Shown: positions 1 to 10,870 of the stretch, one piece after another
How the letters are laid out: each line of letters opens with the position of its first letter
Numbering within the stretch: the first letter of the stretch is position 1
NCBI GenBank assembly: GCA_029239235.1
Contig: JAQZBD010000005.1
Coordinates: 1-40,108 of the forward strand
DNA: 40,108 bases
Direction: 5' to 3'
DNA from: Herbinix sp.
GTDB lineage: Bacteria; Bacillota; Clostridia; Lachnospirales; Lachnospiraceae
Made by a program: the position numbers and the translations under genes
Notes under the pieces: model-generated
What the model saw: only the letters and a program-made list of their open reading frames with translations
Told to the model about the DNA's origin: nothing
Databases searched by the model: none

Positions 1-38
1 TCCAACAATAACCAAAACAACTACTGCCAAACAAAAAT

Positions 39-82
39 ACCGCAGTATATTAAGGGGTTCCTCAGTATACTGCGGTGTTTTT
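39..82 (+). terminator. Strong hairpin plus T-run, probably bidirectional terminator
   Basis: ACCGCAGTATA (39-49) pairs with TATACTGCGGT (66-76), followed by GTTTTT; A-run on the other side. Confidence 0.8.
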
Positions 83-123
83 GATATTCGTTAAAGATTA
101 TCTGTAAATTGGAATTGCATTGT

Positions 124-1524
124 TTACGCTTCTAATATGACATCTTGTTCGAGAAGTGTTTTTCTAAGCTCAGAATAATCCAGTTCTCGTGTATCACAGC
201 CTTTGATACTACACATCGCTGCAGCTACACCGGCTGCCTGCCCCATAATCATGCAGCTGACGGTGTTTCTTGTGGACATATGCGCTTCAATATCTACGGT
301 TACGCATCGTCCTGCCATATATAGATTTGAACATTTTTTTGGCAGGAGCATTTTATAAGGCATTCCATAAAAGCCTGGCTCTCTCACCAGGCATTCTGGT
401 CTCCTTGGACTCAGGTCATGAAATCCATATAAACCAATTTCATCCTCAAAGCGTGTCGCCTCCAATATCTCCTGCTGCGTCAGGATTCTATCACAGATGG
501 TGATTTTGCTGGCACGTATGCCAAGCTGTATCGACGCCCATGAAATATAAGAGTTTTCAAAGCCTGGTACGCTTTCCTTAAATACTCTTGCCATCTTCAT
601 TATTTTGATGCGCATCTGCATTTCCGCATGACTTAAATTTTCTGCTTTACTGGCATCGGTCATGACCCCTTTGGAGTTGTTAATATACGTAGCTTCATTT
701 GGATGAATGGACTGAAACGATGTGAAAAAATTAATATCAAGCTCCTCTACTTTTTTATATTTTCCGGGAACAGCCGTATGAGCAAAAGCAAATCGTTGAA
801 TTGGAAGCTTGCCATCTCGGGCAGGTATCGTTGTTCCTAAGGGAAAAGCCGCCTCGGGATTCTCCGCAATTACACGGTCAAAATCAATTCCATTCATGCC
901 AAACACAAGCCCGGTAGGACCGCCGCAAACCTGATCATAGTTCTGCCAGTTTTCAACCTGTTCCAGACCTGCGTGTTTTGCAATATCCCCGTCTCCGGAA
1001 GCATCAATATATTGTTTTGCAATAACAGCTCTACGACCATCCTTATTTTCAATAAATGCTGCCATAATTCGCTCTTCTTCCATAGCAACACCGCAAAACA
1101 TAGTTTGCAGGAATACGGTAACACCGGCTTCTATTAGCATCTCAGAAATGACTCCCTTGTAAATTTCATGGTCAGCCATAAATCGATAAGGGCTATGGTA
1201 ATGGTCATTCGCTGTCGGAACAAAGCCGGTTGCACCTCCTGCAGCTTCCAGACGCTGCGCCAGTTCAAAGGCAATACCCCCAACAATTCGCTTGGCACGC
1301 TCCGGATTTGTTTCCGCGGCATAAAAGCTATAAGTTCCAATTCCCCCATTTGTATATGTCCCCCCTGGGACGGGCAACTTTTCCACCAATACTACTTTTG
1401 CCCCTGTACGAGCTGCTGCGATCGCTGCGATGCAGCCCGATGTTCCGGCTCCGGCTATGAATACATCCGTTTCTATCTGCGGAATTTGTTTACTTGGCTC
1501 GCAATAATACTTTTCTGTTTTCAT
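124..1524 (-). CDS. FAD-dependent oxidoreductase (FAD_oxidored family)
   Basis: 466 aa; N-terminal dinucleotide-binding motif DVFIAGAGTSGCIAAIAAARTGAKVVLVEK; C-terminal NLYMAGRCV...GQAAGVAAAM. Confidence 0.85.
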   Translation of the reverse strand: MKTEKYYCEPSKQIPQIETDVFIAGAGTSGCIAAIAAARTGAKVVLVEKLPVPGGTYTNGGIGTYSFYAAETNPERAKRIVGGIAFELAQRLEAAGGATGFVPTANDHYHSPYRFMADHEIYKGVISEMLIEAGVTVFLQTMFCGVAMEEERIMAAFIENKDGRRAVIAKQYIDASGDGDIAKHAGLEQVENWQNYDQVCGGPTGLVFGMNGIDFDRVIAENPEAAFPLGTTIPARDGKLPIQRFAFAHTAVPGKYKKVEELDINFFTSFQSIHPNEATYINNSKGVMTDASKAENLSHAEMQMRIKIMKMARVFKESVPGFENSYISWASIQLGIRASKITICDRILTQQEILEATRFEDEIGLYGFHDLSPRRPECLVREPGFYGMPYKMLLPKKCSNLYMAGRCVTVDIEAHMSTRNTVSCMIMGQAAGVAAAMCSIKGCDTRELDYSELRKTLLEQDVILEA

Positions 1525-1548
1525 TTACTACCTTCTCCCTCTGTAGAC

Positions 1549-1686
1549 TTATTGATTTACTACATTGACAGGCTCCCCAGGTAAAAACGCGCGAAGGTTC
1601 TCTACTGCGATATCCATGAGTCGCTGCCTGCTTTCTTTGTGGTTATCTCCTATTTCAACATCACATTCATTTCTTAACCACTCCAT
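1549..1686 (-). pseudogene. C-terminal remnant of a D-2-hydroxyacid dehydrogenase (45 codons)
   Basis: Minus-strand translation MEWLRNECDVEIGDNHKESRQRLMDIAVENLRAFLPGEPVNVVNQ*, resembling the C-terminal tail of D-isomer 2-hydroxyacid dehydrogenases (..IGxxTxESxxRmxxIAxENLxAFlxGxPvnvVN); rest of gene absent; in-frame TGA just upstream. Confidence 0.6.
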
Positions 1687-1948
1687 TCTGTATCATTTTT
1701 AAAATTGCAAACCCATTCAATTTCAATTATTAAAATCTCATTATTATATTTAAATTCACATAAAAATAATACCATATATATTGCCACTATTTCAACCAAC
1801 ACTTATACCAACAATGTTGGCTAAATTATTGCTTACATAGATGTAATCCGATTAGAATACGCTTTCATGTTATTCATAATTAAATTGCAATTATTGAAAC
1901 CAGATGCTATAGTATATCTAAGTTATTTACCCAAATGATTCTGGAGGA

Positions 1949-2749
1949 ATGGAGATTACCATGAACGATATAATTGCTTCACCGTTTCAAGCGAATCAGT
2001 CTTCTGATAAATTACTTACAATTCTTGAGTTTTTGGCAGAACAGCCAGAACCGGTTCGTTTACAAGACCTGGCTGAATTGTGCAGTATGTATCCAAGCAC
2101 AGCATTACGGTTTTTGACTACGCTTCGTAACCGGGGCTATGTTGCTCAGGAAACAGAATCCGGAAAATATTATTTAACATTGAAGATATGCAGCCTTGCC
2201 CAGAGGAGGTCTGCACAGATTGATGTGCGTAACATTGCATTCCCTTTTATGCGCAGTATTGCAAATCTGTTTACTGAAAGCTGCAATTTAGCTGTTCAAA
2301 AGGATCTGACCGTAATATATATTGAAGTGGCCAATGTTGCCAATAAAGCTTTGATGAGCACTCAGCGCATAGGAAGTGCTGCTCCTATGCATTGTACCGG
2401 CATTGGAAAACTTTTTTTATCGGAATATACCTCCGCCGAACTTGATGCCTACTGCCAGGTCAAGGGTCTGGACAAGTATACTGAATATACACTTACTAAT
2501 AAAAGTACACTTCTTCAAGATCTTGAAGAGATACAATCGCTTGGATATGCCTTTGACAATCAAGAATGTGAGCTTGGCGTACGATGTATTGCGGTACCGA
2601 TTCGGGATTTTACCGGCCGAATTATTGCCGGGCTAAGTATAAGCGGTCCCAATGTCCGAATGACAAACGAACATATATACAGCCACTTACAAAATCTGCT
2701 TGATGCAGGAAATCAAATTTCAATTTATATGGGATATCAGCGGCTTTGA
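1949..2749 (+). CDS. IclR family transcriptional regulator
   Basis: N-terminal wHTH (LLTILEFLAEQPEPVRLQDLAELCSMYPSTALRFLTTLRNRGYV) and IclR effector domain (PMHCTGIGKLFL...GVRCIAVPIRDFTGRIIAGLSISGP). Confidence 0.92.
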   Translation: MEITMNDIIASPFQANQSSDKLLTILEFLAEQPEPVRLQDLAELCSMYPSTALRFLTTLRNRGYVAQETESGKYYLTLKICSLAQRRSAQIDVRNIAFPFMRSIANLFTESCNLAVQKDLTVIYIEVANVANKALMSTQRIGSAAPMHCTGIGKLFLSEYTSAELDAYCQVKGLDKYTEYTLTNKSTLLQDLEEIQSLGYAFDNQECELGVRCIAVPIRDFTGRIIAGLSISGPNVRMTNEHIYSHLQNLLDAGNQISIYMGYQRL

Positions 2750-2789
2750 TCTATGAATGATTTATCTGATAATGATTGGAGGGATGTCA

Positions 2790-4010
2790 GTGATTGGAAA
2801 AGAAGAGCGACTGGAAGTCTTTCAACAGCTGACTGCTTGTTGTTATAATATCTGGAACTGGAAATATGATACGCAATTTAACGTGATTGAGAGCAATTGT
2901 CCTCACGAATTATTATTTGATCAACTCTTTCTGTCGGAGGGACGCCGCAAGACAATTGATGAGCATATGCGTAAGTGCCATGTACCGATTGTCTATACAG
3001 CTTCAGCAATATTATCTTGGATTATAGCGTTCGAGAGATTAGAAGACAGCGTTACAGCCATCTATGTGAAAGGTCCATTTTTTAAAGGATTTAACGATGA
3101 AAAGAGTTATTCAGACATTCTTAAACCGCTTTGTCTGGATAAGGAAGCTGAATCCACTCTACGCTCCGATTTTCAGTCATTACCAATGTTGACTTCCTCC
3201 AGTATTATTCAGTTTGCAATAATGCTCCATTATAGCCTGAATGCTGAAACAATTTCAGCTTCGGAAGTATTGCCCTACAGTACAAAAGAATCGAAGCATA
3301 AAAAGCCCGGCAAGATATTAGTAGATCAGTTTGAGGGAACCAACGGCTATTGGAATACAGAACAAGAGCTGCTTTACAAAGTACGAAATGGAGATCTGAA
3401 TTATCGTGATATAATCGAACGTGCTTCTGTACTCTCTAATTGGAAGTATGATGGTGATAAAATGAATGTGGATTACTACAGACAGCACCTTCATGTTCTT
3501 TTAACATTGGTTTCTCGAGCTGCAGTGGAAGGCAGCCTCCCACGAAAAATATCATTTTCTTTGTGCTCCGAATACAGAAGAATGCTCAACCGGTGCTATA
3601 CTATTAGTGGTTTACATCAGATAAGTGATGTTATGTTATCAGACTATATCCAACGCGTTCATGAAATGAAGGAACTTTCTACCTGCCCCAGCCCAATACG
3701 CATGTGCTGTGCGTATATTGATACACATCCCGGGGAAAAATTGACATTAGAGTTTCTAGCAAAGAAAGTTGGCTATTCCGTGTATTATTTATCTAGAAAA
3801 TTTGAGCAGGAAGTAGGCATATCAATAACAGACTATATCTGCAATAAACGTCTTGAAAAAGCCAAATATATGCTGACTAGTACTAATTTAAGGATTGAAA
3901 AAATCAGCGAGGTATTAGGATTCGGTTCAAGAAGTTATTTTACATCTATATTCAGCAAGAATATGGGCATGACACCAAGTGCTTACCGCAGAAGCACTGA
4001 TACGATATAG
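2790..4010 (+). CDS. AraC family transcriptional regulator
   Basis: C-terminal double HTH (LTLEFLAKKVGYSVYYLSRKFEQEVGISITDYICNKRLEKAKYML...GFGSRSYFTSIFSKNMGMTPSAYRR). ORF opens at 2757; GGAGG at 2778-2782 favours GTG start at 2790. Confidence 0.88.
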   Translation: MIGKEERLEVFQQLTACCYNIWNWKYDTQFNVIESNCPHELLFDQLFLSEGRRKTIDEHMRKCHVPIVYTASAILSWIIAFERLEDSVTAIYVKGPFFKGFNDEKSYSDILKPLCLDKEAESTLRSDFQSLPMLTSSSIIQFAIMLHYSLNAETISASEVLPYSTKESKHKKPGKILVDQFEGTNGYWNTEQELLYKVRNGDLNYRDIIERASVLSNWKYDGDKMNVDYYRQHLHVLLTLVSRAAVEGSLPRKISFSLCSEYRRMLNRCYTISGLHQISDVMLSDYIQRVHEMKELSTCPSPIRMCCAYIDTHPGEKLTLEFLAKKVGYSVYYLSRKFEQEVGISITDYICNKRLEKAKYMLTSTNLRIEKISEVLGFGSRSYFTSIFSKNMGMTPSAYRRSTDTI

Positions 4011-4037
4011 AATACTTTCTAAATTAACGTGAAGTGT

Positions 4038-4097
4038 AAAAGCCATTTATAGTAAGATCCTCTTCCTTTGGACTCTTATCACAAATGGCTTTTTTTC
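4038..4097 (+). terminator. Rho-independent terminator after the AraC gene
   Basis: AAAGCCATTT...AAATGGCTTTTTTT hairpin with T-run. Confidence 0.75.
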
Positions 4098-4145
4098 TGT
4101 GCCCGGCATTCCTCAGGGTTCATTTTCGAGTTATAATTACTTGCT

Positions 4146-5426
4146 TTATATGAACTTACTTCTGTCTGCCCACAATCCTAAAGCCGGATTACTTATATAA
4201 AAAATCTCTTCGCCATTTTCCAAGGTATTAAAACCGTCCTTAAGCTTATCAGGATTGTAACGCTTAATCGCATCATCCAAGGGCATATAGTTGAAATTTA
4301 CTCCTTCCATTTCCTCTTTTGATAGTTTTTCTACTGCATAGGTGATAGAAAACCTATTGTCTGAAGATCCGTGAATAAGATGGGCAGCTACAGATAAGTT
4401 ACTTTGAAGATCCTCATGTTCCTTAATCAGCTCAAGAACCTTCTCTCTGCCTACATAACCATATTTTCTTATTAGTTCATCATTTCTGTCATCTTCGCCA
4501 AACTTTCTTACACCCGGCGCCAACACAATTAAGTCTCCACCATCAGCTATAGCCATTCTTGTCCTATAAACGGCCTTATTGCCCAACCATGTACTCTTAA
4601 ATTCCTTTCCATCCAAATAAACTATTACCTTTTTCAAAGGCTTATCAATAAAGTTAAGATTCTTTTGCTGGCTTTGCTTTACCGCTGACTCAAAAAGCTC
4701 TCTCTCCCTTCCTATGTAAAGTCCATGAATAGCTACTTTTCCTTCTTTGGCTGTGGTGACAGTTAGAACATACATTAAGGGAACCTCTGTAATGAAATTC
4801 TGTTCAGCAAAATCAAAAACCTTTCTTACTGGAGTTCCATCCTTGCCCATGATTCTCTCCATACCATAGAATGCCCCCAGCATATGAGACTTGTTAATCA
4901 TGCTGCTTCCTCCACAGCCAACAAATATATTTTTACTATAGTTTGCCATGCCAACAACCTCGTGAGGAACCACCTGACCTATGGAAATGATTAGATCATA
5001 AGACTTATCTATTATACGTTTGTTTACTTCTACATCTATTGCTTCGTTTACAAGGTCTTCAGATATGCTACTTACATATTCTTTAGGAACCTCTCCTATC
5101 TTTACAACATCATATCTCCAGTTGTGAACCACCATACATTCAAAAGGAACATCCGCACCAAAGAATTCCTCCCACTCGCCGCGACTCATTGGCTCATGTG
5201 TTCCTAACGCAGGCATTATATCCACTTGACAGGTACTTTTCAGCATGTTGTAGTATATGTTAGTGATTTTTCCTGCCCCTGAATGCATTCTTGTAAAATC
5301 AGGAGGCAGAAGAAGTACCTTCTGAAGTCGCGGCATTATTTCACGAACTGCCTGTTCCAATGACTTTGCTAACTCTTCATCGGCTATGCCATTCTCTCTA
5401 TTTTCTGTCACTATAATCTTCTGCAT
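4146..5426 (-). CDS. LarA-like nickel-dependent hydroxyacid racemase/epimerase (DUF2088 / lactate racemase family)
   Basis: Start set to MQKIIVTENRENG with GGAGG upstream (ORF track extends to 5612, into gnd). LarA-type motifs LGTHEPMSRGEWEEFFG, PHEVVGMANYSKNIFVGCGG, NKSHMLGAFYG. Confidence 0.82.
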   Translation of the reverse strand: MQKIIVTENRENGIADEELAKSLEQAVREIMPRLQKVLLLPPDFTRMHSGAGKITNIYYNMLKSTCQVDIMPALGTHEPMSRGEWEEFFGADVPFECMVVHNWRYDVVKIGEVPKEYVSSISEDLVNEAIDVEVNKRIIDKSYDLIISIGQVVPHEVVGMANYSKNIFVGCGGSSMINKSHMLGAFYGMERIMGKDGTPVRKVFDFAEQNFITEVPLMYVLTVTTAKEGKVAIHGLYIGRERELFESAVKQSQQKNLNFIDKPLKKVIVYLDGKEFKSTWLGNKAVYRTRMAIADGGDLIVLAPGVRKFGEDDRNDELIRKYGYVGREKVLELIKEHEDLQSNLSVAAHLIHGSSDNRFSITYAVEKLSKEEMEGVNFNYMPLDDAIKRYNPDKLKDGFNTLENGEEIFYISNPALGLWADRSKFI

Positions 5427-5448
5427 CGCACCCTCCACCTTCCTTTCT

Positions 5449-6855
5449 TTAAAACCACTGGTAATGAAACACCCCTTCTTTATCGCTTCTCTCAAACGTA
5501 TGAGCGCCAAAATAGTCTCTTTGTGCTTGAAGCAGATTTGCCGGGAGCACTTTGCTTCTATAGCTATCAAAGTAAGCCAATGCACTTGAAAACGCCGGGG
5601 TTGGAACTCCATACTTAACAGCTGTGCAAATCACCTCTCTCCACGCATCCTGATAGCTCTCCAGTATGTTTTGGAAGTATGGATCAAGCATAAGGTTTGT
5701 CAGCTCTGGATTATTGTCATATGCTTCTTTTATTCTGTGAAGAAATTGTGCTCTAATAATACAGCCACCTCTAAATATCATTGCTATATTTCCGTAATTT
5801 AAATTCCAGCCATATTCCTTAGCGGCAGCTTTCATTAATGCAAAGCCTTGAGCATAAGAACAGATTTTACTTGCATAAAGAGCTTTTCTAACAGCCTCTA
5901 TCAGTGCCTTCTTATCACCAGCAAATTCCGGTAACGAAGGACCCCTAAGTATTTTACTTGCTGCCACACGCTCATCCTTTATTGCTGAAATACACCTAGC
6001 AAAAACAGCCTCAGTTATGGTTGGCGTTGATACTCCGAGATCTAACGCATTTTGGCTGGTCCATTTTCCTGTACCCTTCTGCCCGGCAGTATCAAGAATT
6101 ATGTCAATCATTGGCCTTCCTGTATCAAGGTCATACTTTGTAAATATTTCTTTTGTAATGTCTATTAAAAAGCTGTCTAATTCTCCTTCATTCCAATCTG
6201 CAAATACCTCATGAAGCTCCTTCTCATCAAGATGTATCACCTCTTTTAATACGGCATAAGCTTCACAGATTAATTGCATGTCACCGTACTCTATCCCGTT
6301 GTGAATCATCTTTACATAATGTCCGGCTCCATCCGTACCAATATAGGTGCAGCATGGTGCCCCTTCCACCTTTGCCGAAATTGCTTCTAATATAGGTTCA
6401 ACCAATCTGTAGGCATCTTCCTGTCCTCCAGGCATTATAGCCGGTCCCTTTAGAGCCCCTTCTTCTCCGCCGGAGATCCCTGTACCTATGTATCTATAGC
6501 CTTCCTTTTCTAGCTCCATATTTCTTCTCATCGTATCATCAAAGTAAGAATTCCCTCCATCTATCAGGATGTCACCTTTTTCAATGTAAGGCTTAAGCTG
6601 CTCTATTGTATCGTCAACAGCCTTTCCAGCCTTAATCATTATTATTATTTTTCTAGGCTTCTCCAGTGAGTTAACGAACTCGTCGATTGCGTAGGTCCCT
6701 AATACATTTTTTCCTTGAGCTTCATGAATCAGTTCATCTGTTTTTTCACGTGATCGATTGTAGACAGAAATACTATAACCTCTGCTTTCAATATTTAGTG
6801 CAAGATTTTTGCCCATTACTGCAAGTCCAATTACTCCTATTTGCTGTTTGCTCAT
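5449..6855 (-). CDS. gnd: 6-phosphogluconate dehydrogenase, decarboxylating
   Basis: 468 aa; [56 protein letters not shown]-terminal [20 protein letters not shown]. Confidence 0.96.
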   Translation of the reverse strand: MSKQQIGVIGLAVMGKNLALNIESRGYSISVYNRSREKTDELIHEAQGKNVLGTYAIDEFVNSLEKPRKIIIMIKAGKAVDDTIEQLKPYIEKGDILIDGGNSYFDDTMRRNMELEKEGYRYIGTGISGGEEGALKGPAIMPGGQEDAYRLVEPILEAISAKVEGAPCCTYIGTDGAGHYVKMIHNGIEYGDMQLICEAYAVLKEVIHLDEKELHEVFADWNEGELDSFLIDITKEIFTKYDLDTGRPMIDIILDTAGQKGTGKWTSQNALDLGVSTPTITEAVFARCISAIKDERVAASKILRGPSLPEFAGDKKALIEAVRKALYASKICSYAQGFALMKAAAKEYGWNLNYGNIAMIFRGGCIIRAQFLHRIKEAYDNNPELTNLMLDPYFQNILESYQDAWREVICTAVKYGVPTPAFSSALAYFDSYRSKVLPANLLQAQRDYFGAHTFERSDKEGVFHYQWF

Positions 6856-6915
6856 TTTTGACCTCCTTTTATTTTTGCCCGTTATTATTCAACACGGTTC
6901 TTATATTTAAATCGC

Positions 6916-8454
6916 TTATTTTTGAAAATCTGCTAATTGCTCTAGTATTGGTGTTAACTTTTCAATGGATTGTTTATAGAGAGCATATAAAATTTTATAT
7001 GTGTCCTTAGTTTCTTTCATCGGCTTAAGTACTTGGCTTACGTTAATCAAATAGCTGCACTGCTCCAGCCTTTCTACCTCACCGACTGCTAGCATGCCAA
7101 GCATAATCGCCCCAATGCAGGAACTCTCGTAGTTGTCAGAAATGAAAACATCTAAATTGAAAACATTACAGAGCATTTGAACCCAGATTAATGAACGAAC
7201 AAAGCCACCATTGGCATAAATGCATTTTACATCTCCCACCAACTCGTTCAGAGCATCAAGTACATCATTCATATCGTAGCAAATACCTTCCAGTAATGCC
7301 CTTGCAAAATGACTTTTACTATGGCGGTCTGAAATACCAATGTATGCTCCTCTAAGATTTGTATTCCAGTATGGCGCTCTTTCCCCTGTTAAGAAAGGTA
7401 AGAATAGCAGCCCCTCACTCCCTGGCTTCGTGTCTTCAACCCTTCTATTTATTAACTCATAAGGATCAATATTTCGTTTTTTCGCCTGTTCCTTTTCGAC
7501 TTCTCCAAATTCATCTCTGAACCATCGATATACGATTCCGCCATTATTAATTGCTCCGCCTACAACATACTTGTTCTCGGAAAGATAATAACAAAAGCAC
7601 CTCTCTTTTTCGTCTGTTATAGGTTTATTAGCAACTACTCTCACAGCACCGCTTGTACCGATTGTCGCTGCTGCCACGCCAGGTTCAATTGCGTTAGAGC
7701 CAAGATTCGCAAGACACCCATCGCTAGCACCAACTACAAAGCGAGTTTTCTTCGTCAATCCTGTTTTTGCACAAATTTCAGGATCCAGGTTACTCATTAT
7801 ATGGGTCGTTGGAACTAGTCTTGATAGCTTATGCTCACCCAGCCGGAGTGTTTCAAGAATATCCTTATCCCACCGAAGGTCAAATATATTAAACATTCCT
7901 GTAGCAGAGGCAATGGAATAATCTACCACATATTCATGAAATAACTTATAAAAAATATATTCTTTTACTGAAATAAATTTATATGCTTTCTGATATAGGT
8001 CAGGCTCATTGTCCTTTAACCACATCAATTTATAAAGTGGAGACATAGAATGTGTCGGAGTTCCTGTTTTAATATAAAACTCTCTTCCTTTTCCATTTCT
8101 TTTGTACTCTTCAGCATATGGAGCACTCCTATTATCATTCCATATAATACAACGTGTTAATGGGTCTCCATTTTCATCCACTGCAATGATGCTGTGCATC
8201 ATAGAACTAAAGGATATAAATGCTATGTTTTCAGGATCTATATTGGCTCGTTCCATGCTATCCTTTAATGTTAAAATAACAGCAGCAAGCATCTCTTCGG
8301 GTTCTTGTTCTTTGAAATCCTTCCTTGGTGAATAAATTGGATATTCTTTCGTTGATTTAGACACTATTTTCCCATCTTTTGCAAAAACAATGGATTTCGT
8401 ACTAGTAGTACCGATATCGATTCCTAAATAATATTGTCCCATAGCTTCCTCCAA
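6916..8454 (-). CDS. gntK: FGGY-family carbohydrate kinase, probable gluconokinase
   Basis: YYLGIDIGTTSTKSIVF; SFSSMMHSIIAVD; GTPTHSMSPLYKLMW typical of FGGY gluconokinases; adjacent to gnd. Alternative start MGQYYLG at 8442. Confidence 0.88.
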   Translation of the reverse strand: MEEAMGQYYLGIDIGTTSTKSIVFAKDGKIVSKSTKEYPIYSPRKDFKEQEPEEMLAAVILTLKDSMERANIDPENIAFISFSSMMHSIIAVDENGDPLTRCIIWNDNRSAPYAEEYKRNGKGREFYIKTGTPTHSMSPLYKLMWLKDNEPDLYQKAYKFISVKEYIFYKLFHEYVVDYSIASATGMFNIFDLRWDKDILETLRLGEHKLSRLVPTTHIMSNLDPEICAKTGLTKKTRFVVGASDGCLANLGSNAIEPGVAAATIGTSGAVRVVANKPITDEKERCFCYYLSENKYVVGGAINNGGIVYRWFRDEFGEVEKEQAKKRNIDPYELINRRVEDTKPGSEGLLFLPFLTGERAPYWNTNLRGAYIGISDRHSKSHFARALLEGICYDMNDVLDALNELVGDVKCIYANGGFVRSLIWVQMLCNVFNLDVFISDNYESSCIGAIMLGMLAVGEVERLEQCSYLINVSQVLKPMKETKDTYKILYALYKQSIEKLTPILEQLADFQK

Positions 8455-8590
8455 TACTTATTATAACTACAACTTTGTTATTCAAGTTATTTGCAAATCT
8501 AAACTATTCTTCAATATTTTATTGTTCGTATTTTTAATCTAGTGTCATGATTTTATAAAGTTATAGCAGGCTCAATTGATAGTTTTTTAA

Positions 8591-8787
8591 TCCTTTCACA
8601 TTGATAAAGCCCTTCCTTATAACAACAAACAATTTATGTATGTTTGGATAAATTGTTTGTAAAATATATTGTAAAGTATTCCGAAATCAAATAACAACCA
8701 ATATCTTGCTTCCAAAGCAAAAATATTGCCTTGCTTTATAATAAATCAATAATTTTATTCTTTCTCAAAAATACAATCTTTCTATAT
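8591..8787 (-). promoter_or_regulatory. Upstream regulatory region of gntK-gnd-larA, copy 1 of a duplicated promoter region
   Basis: Aligns by eye over ~200 bp with 18452-18655 (shared blocks TCCTTTCACATTG, CCTTATAACAA, ATTGTAAAGTATTCCGAAAT, TAACAACCAATATCTTG). Minus strand: TTTACA (8670-8675), 17 nt, TTTATC (8647-8652). Confidence 0.75.
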
Positions 8788-8821
8788 TACAATACAAAGT
8801 TAACTGTGCTTTCGCTCATTG

Positions 8822-10603
8822 TTACAGAGGTTTTTCTTTCTCAATATCAATGTTATCTTCTGCTAATTTAAATTTATTCACCAAATTTTTCAGCTCCAGC
8901 GCTAAAGCATCCACTTCTATGCACACTTGGTTTATATTTGTCATAGCGGCAAGGACTTCTTCCGTAGTTGCTGATGATTCCTCCGTGCTGGCAGCGTATT
9001 CTTCGGAAACGGCAGATACATTGCTTCCAAAATCTGCTACACCCCTGCGGCTCTGTTCCATATTAAAGGAAATCGTTTCTAGTTCTCCAATATCTCGGTT
9101 AATATCATCCAGAGCGCCTACAATAGCAATATATTTATCCTTTGTTTCATTTACGATATCCGCTTGTAGCTTTACTACGTACTTCACAACTTTACTTTCA
9201 CTGCAGGCAGTATTAATGCCAGATGTAATTTCATTTAATATCTCGTCTATAATCATCGTAGATTTTTTTGACTCCTCAGATAGTTTACTAATCTCATTTG
9301 CTACTACCGCGAATCCTTTTCCTGCTTCGCCGGCACTAGCTGCTTCGATGGAAGCATTCAGAGCCAATAGTTTTGTTTTTTTAGATATATCTGTTATTAT
9401 AGTGCTTGCCTCACCGATTCTACTTGCTTTTGAACTGGTCGCATCAATAATATTAAAGATTGTCAGGAAAGCATCTTCACTCTTTCTTGTTATTTTCTCC
9501 AATTTATTTACAGTCTCCAAACCCAACTCGGTGGCTCCCATAATATTTTGGCTGGCTGCCGATAACCCTTTCACATTTTCGGTGCTATGCGAAATTGCCC
9601 TTCCAAGATCAGTAATTTCTACTACTAATTGCTGAGCATCCTCAGCTTGGTGGAAAGCTCCCTCTGCTATATCACTGATTGTTTTTACTATTTCGTTCAT
9701 TGACCCAGTTACTTCACTTGTATTAACACGAAGTAAATTTGACGCGGTTGACAATTGCTCTGAGGTTTTGATTACCTGCGTAATGATTCCACGGAGTGAT
9801 ACGATCAGTTTGCCGATGGACTTTGACAATACTCCCAGTTCATCCTTACTGTTCATATCATATCCTCCGATTGATAGATTGTTATCTGCCAGCGACTCCA
9901 TATTACCCGTTAATTTCTTTATATTATCTCTTATATATCGGATTATGAAAATCGCAGCTATCATAGTTATTATGATAATAGCTAACATCCCTGACGATAC
10001 TGCAATAATTTCACCTAGCATCTCCTCATTAAGCTTCTCATCTGCCTGAGTGACGTAGGAATCCAGGGTAATTGTCATATGATCAAGAACTGTTCTAATT
10101 TGTTCAGCAAGCTCCTGCTTCTCCTTCCGTAGTTCAACAGAGCCATTACTCGTCATTATTTCATAAGAATCCCATTGGTCGTATAAGGTCATATACTGAT
10201 CCCTGAGTTCCAAAAGGCTTAGCTTAATTTCACTATCTTTAAACTCCAAATAAACTTCTTCCTTATTCTGAAGATTGTTCATTGCTTCATTGACCTGATC
10301 AAACACCAGTTTTTTTTTATCGGTATAATTGCTGCTTACTTGCTTGATTGTATCTCTATCTAACGAATTGCCATTGAGCAATACTTCCATCTCTAACATT
10401 GAGGTTTGATAAAAATCCCGCTTTGCATCATTTAATAAAGATGCATTATGATATATTACATCGTAATAAAGCCCACTTGCTTCCATGTTAGAATCATGAG
10501 CCAAAATGCTAAGCCTGGTTACAGCTCCGATAGACATTAACAATGTCGGCAATAACACCATCCATAATTTAAATGCTACTTTTGTATTTCTTATTAAGTT
10601 CAT
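8822..10603 (-). CDS. Methyl-accepting chemotaxis protein
   Basis: 593 aa; two TM segments, HAMP-like region, signalling hairpin [40 protein letters not shown]. Confidence 0.95.
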   Translation of the reverse strand: MNLIRNTKVAFKLWMVLLPTLLMSIGAVTRLSILAHDSNMEASGLYYDVIYHNASLLNDAKRDFYQTSMLEMEVLLNGNSLDRDTIKQVSSNYTDKKKLVFDQVNEAMNNLQNKEEVYLEFKDSEIKLSLLELRDQYMTLYDQWDSYEIMTSNGSVELRKEKQELAEQIRTVLDHMTITLDSYVTQADEKLNEEMLGEIIAVSSGMLAIIIITMIAAIFIIRYIRDNIKKLTGNMESLADNNLSIGGYDMNSKDELGVLSKSIGKLIVSLRGIITQVIKTSEQLSTASNLLRVNTSEVTGSMNEIVKTISDIAEGAFHQAEDAQQLVVEITDLGRAISHSTENVKGLSAASQNIMGATELGLETVNKLEKITRKSEDAFLTIFNIIDATSSKASRIGEASTIITDISKKTKLLALNASIEAASAGEAGKGFAVVANEISKLSEESKKSTMIIDEILNEITSGINTACSESKVVKYVVKLQADIVNETKDKYIAIVGALDDINRDIGELETISFNMEQSRRGVADFGSNVSAVSEEYAASTEESSATTEEVLAAMTNINQVCIEVDALALELKNLVNKFKLAEDNIDIEKEKPL

Positions 10604-10870
10604 TCGTATCTTCCTTTCACGAAAACTTTATCGTATTTATCTAACAGTTTATTCTATCCGAGCCAAAATAAAATTCTGGAATATTTTCAAAAGGTTTCTA
10701 CAGCTCCATCATGATTATCATCTTGATTTCTTTGTCTACAAGAGCTTCCATTACCAGTGGTCTTAATCCTGAAACCAGTATTAATTATGCAGAATCTAAT
10801 ACTAAAAACTAAAGTCTGCACCGATGTGAAACAACAGGATGATGGAATTAAATCAATTTATTTTATTGAT

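Noticed and set aside
5427-5612. 62-aa N-terminal extension of the LarA-like ORF
   Set aside because: Overlaps the 3' end of gnd; a good RBS precedes the internal ATG at 5426
8850-9635. 261-aa plus-strand ORF opposite the MCP gene
   Set aside because: Antisense to a clearly coding MCP; low-complexity Ser/Ile-rich translation with no recognisable domain
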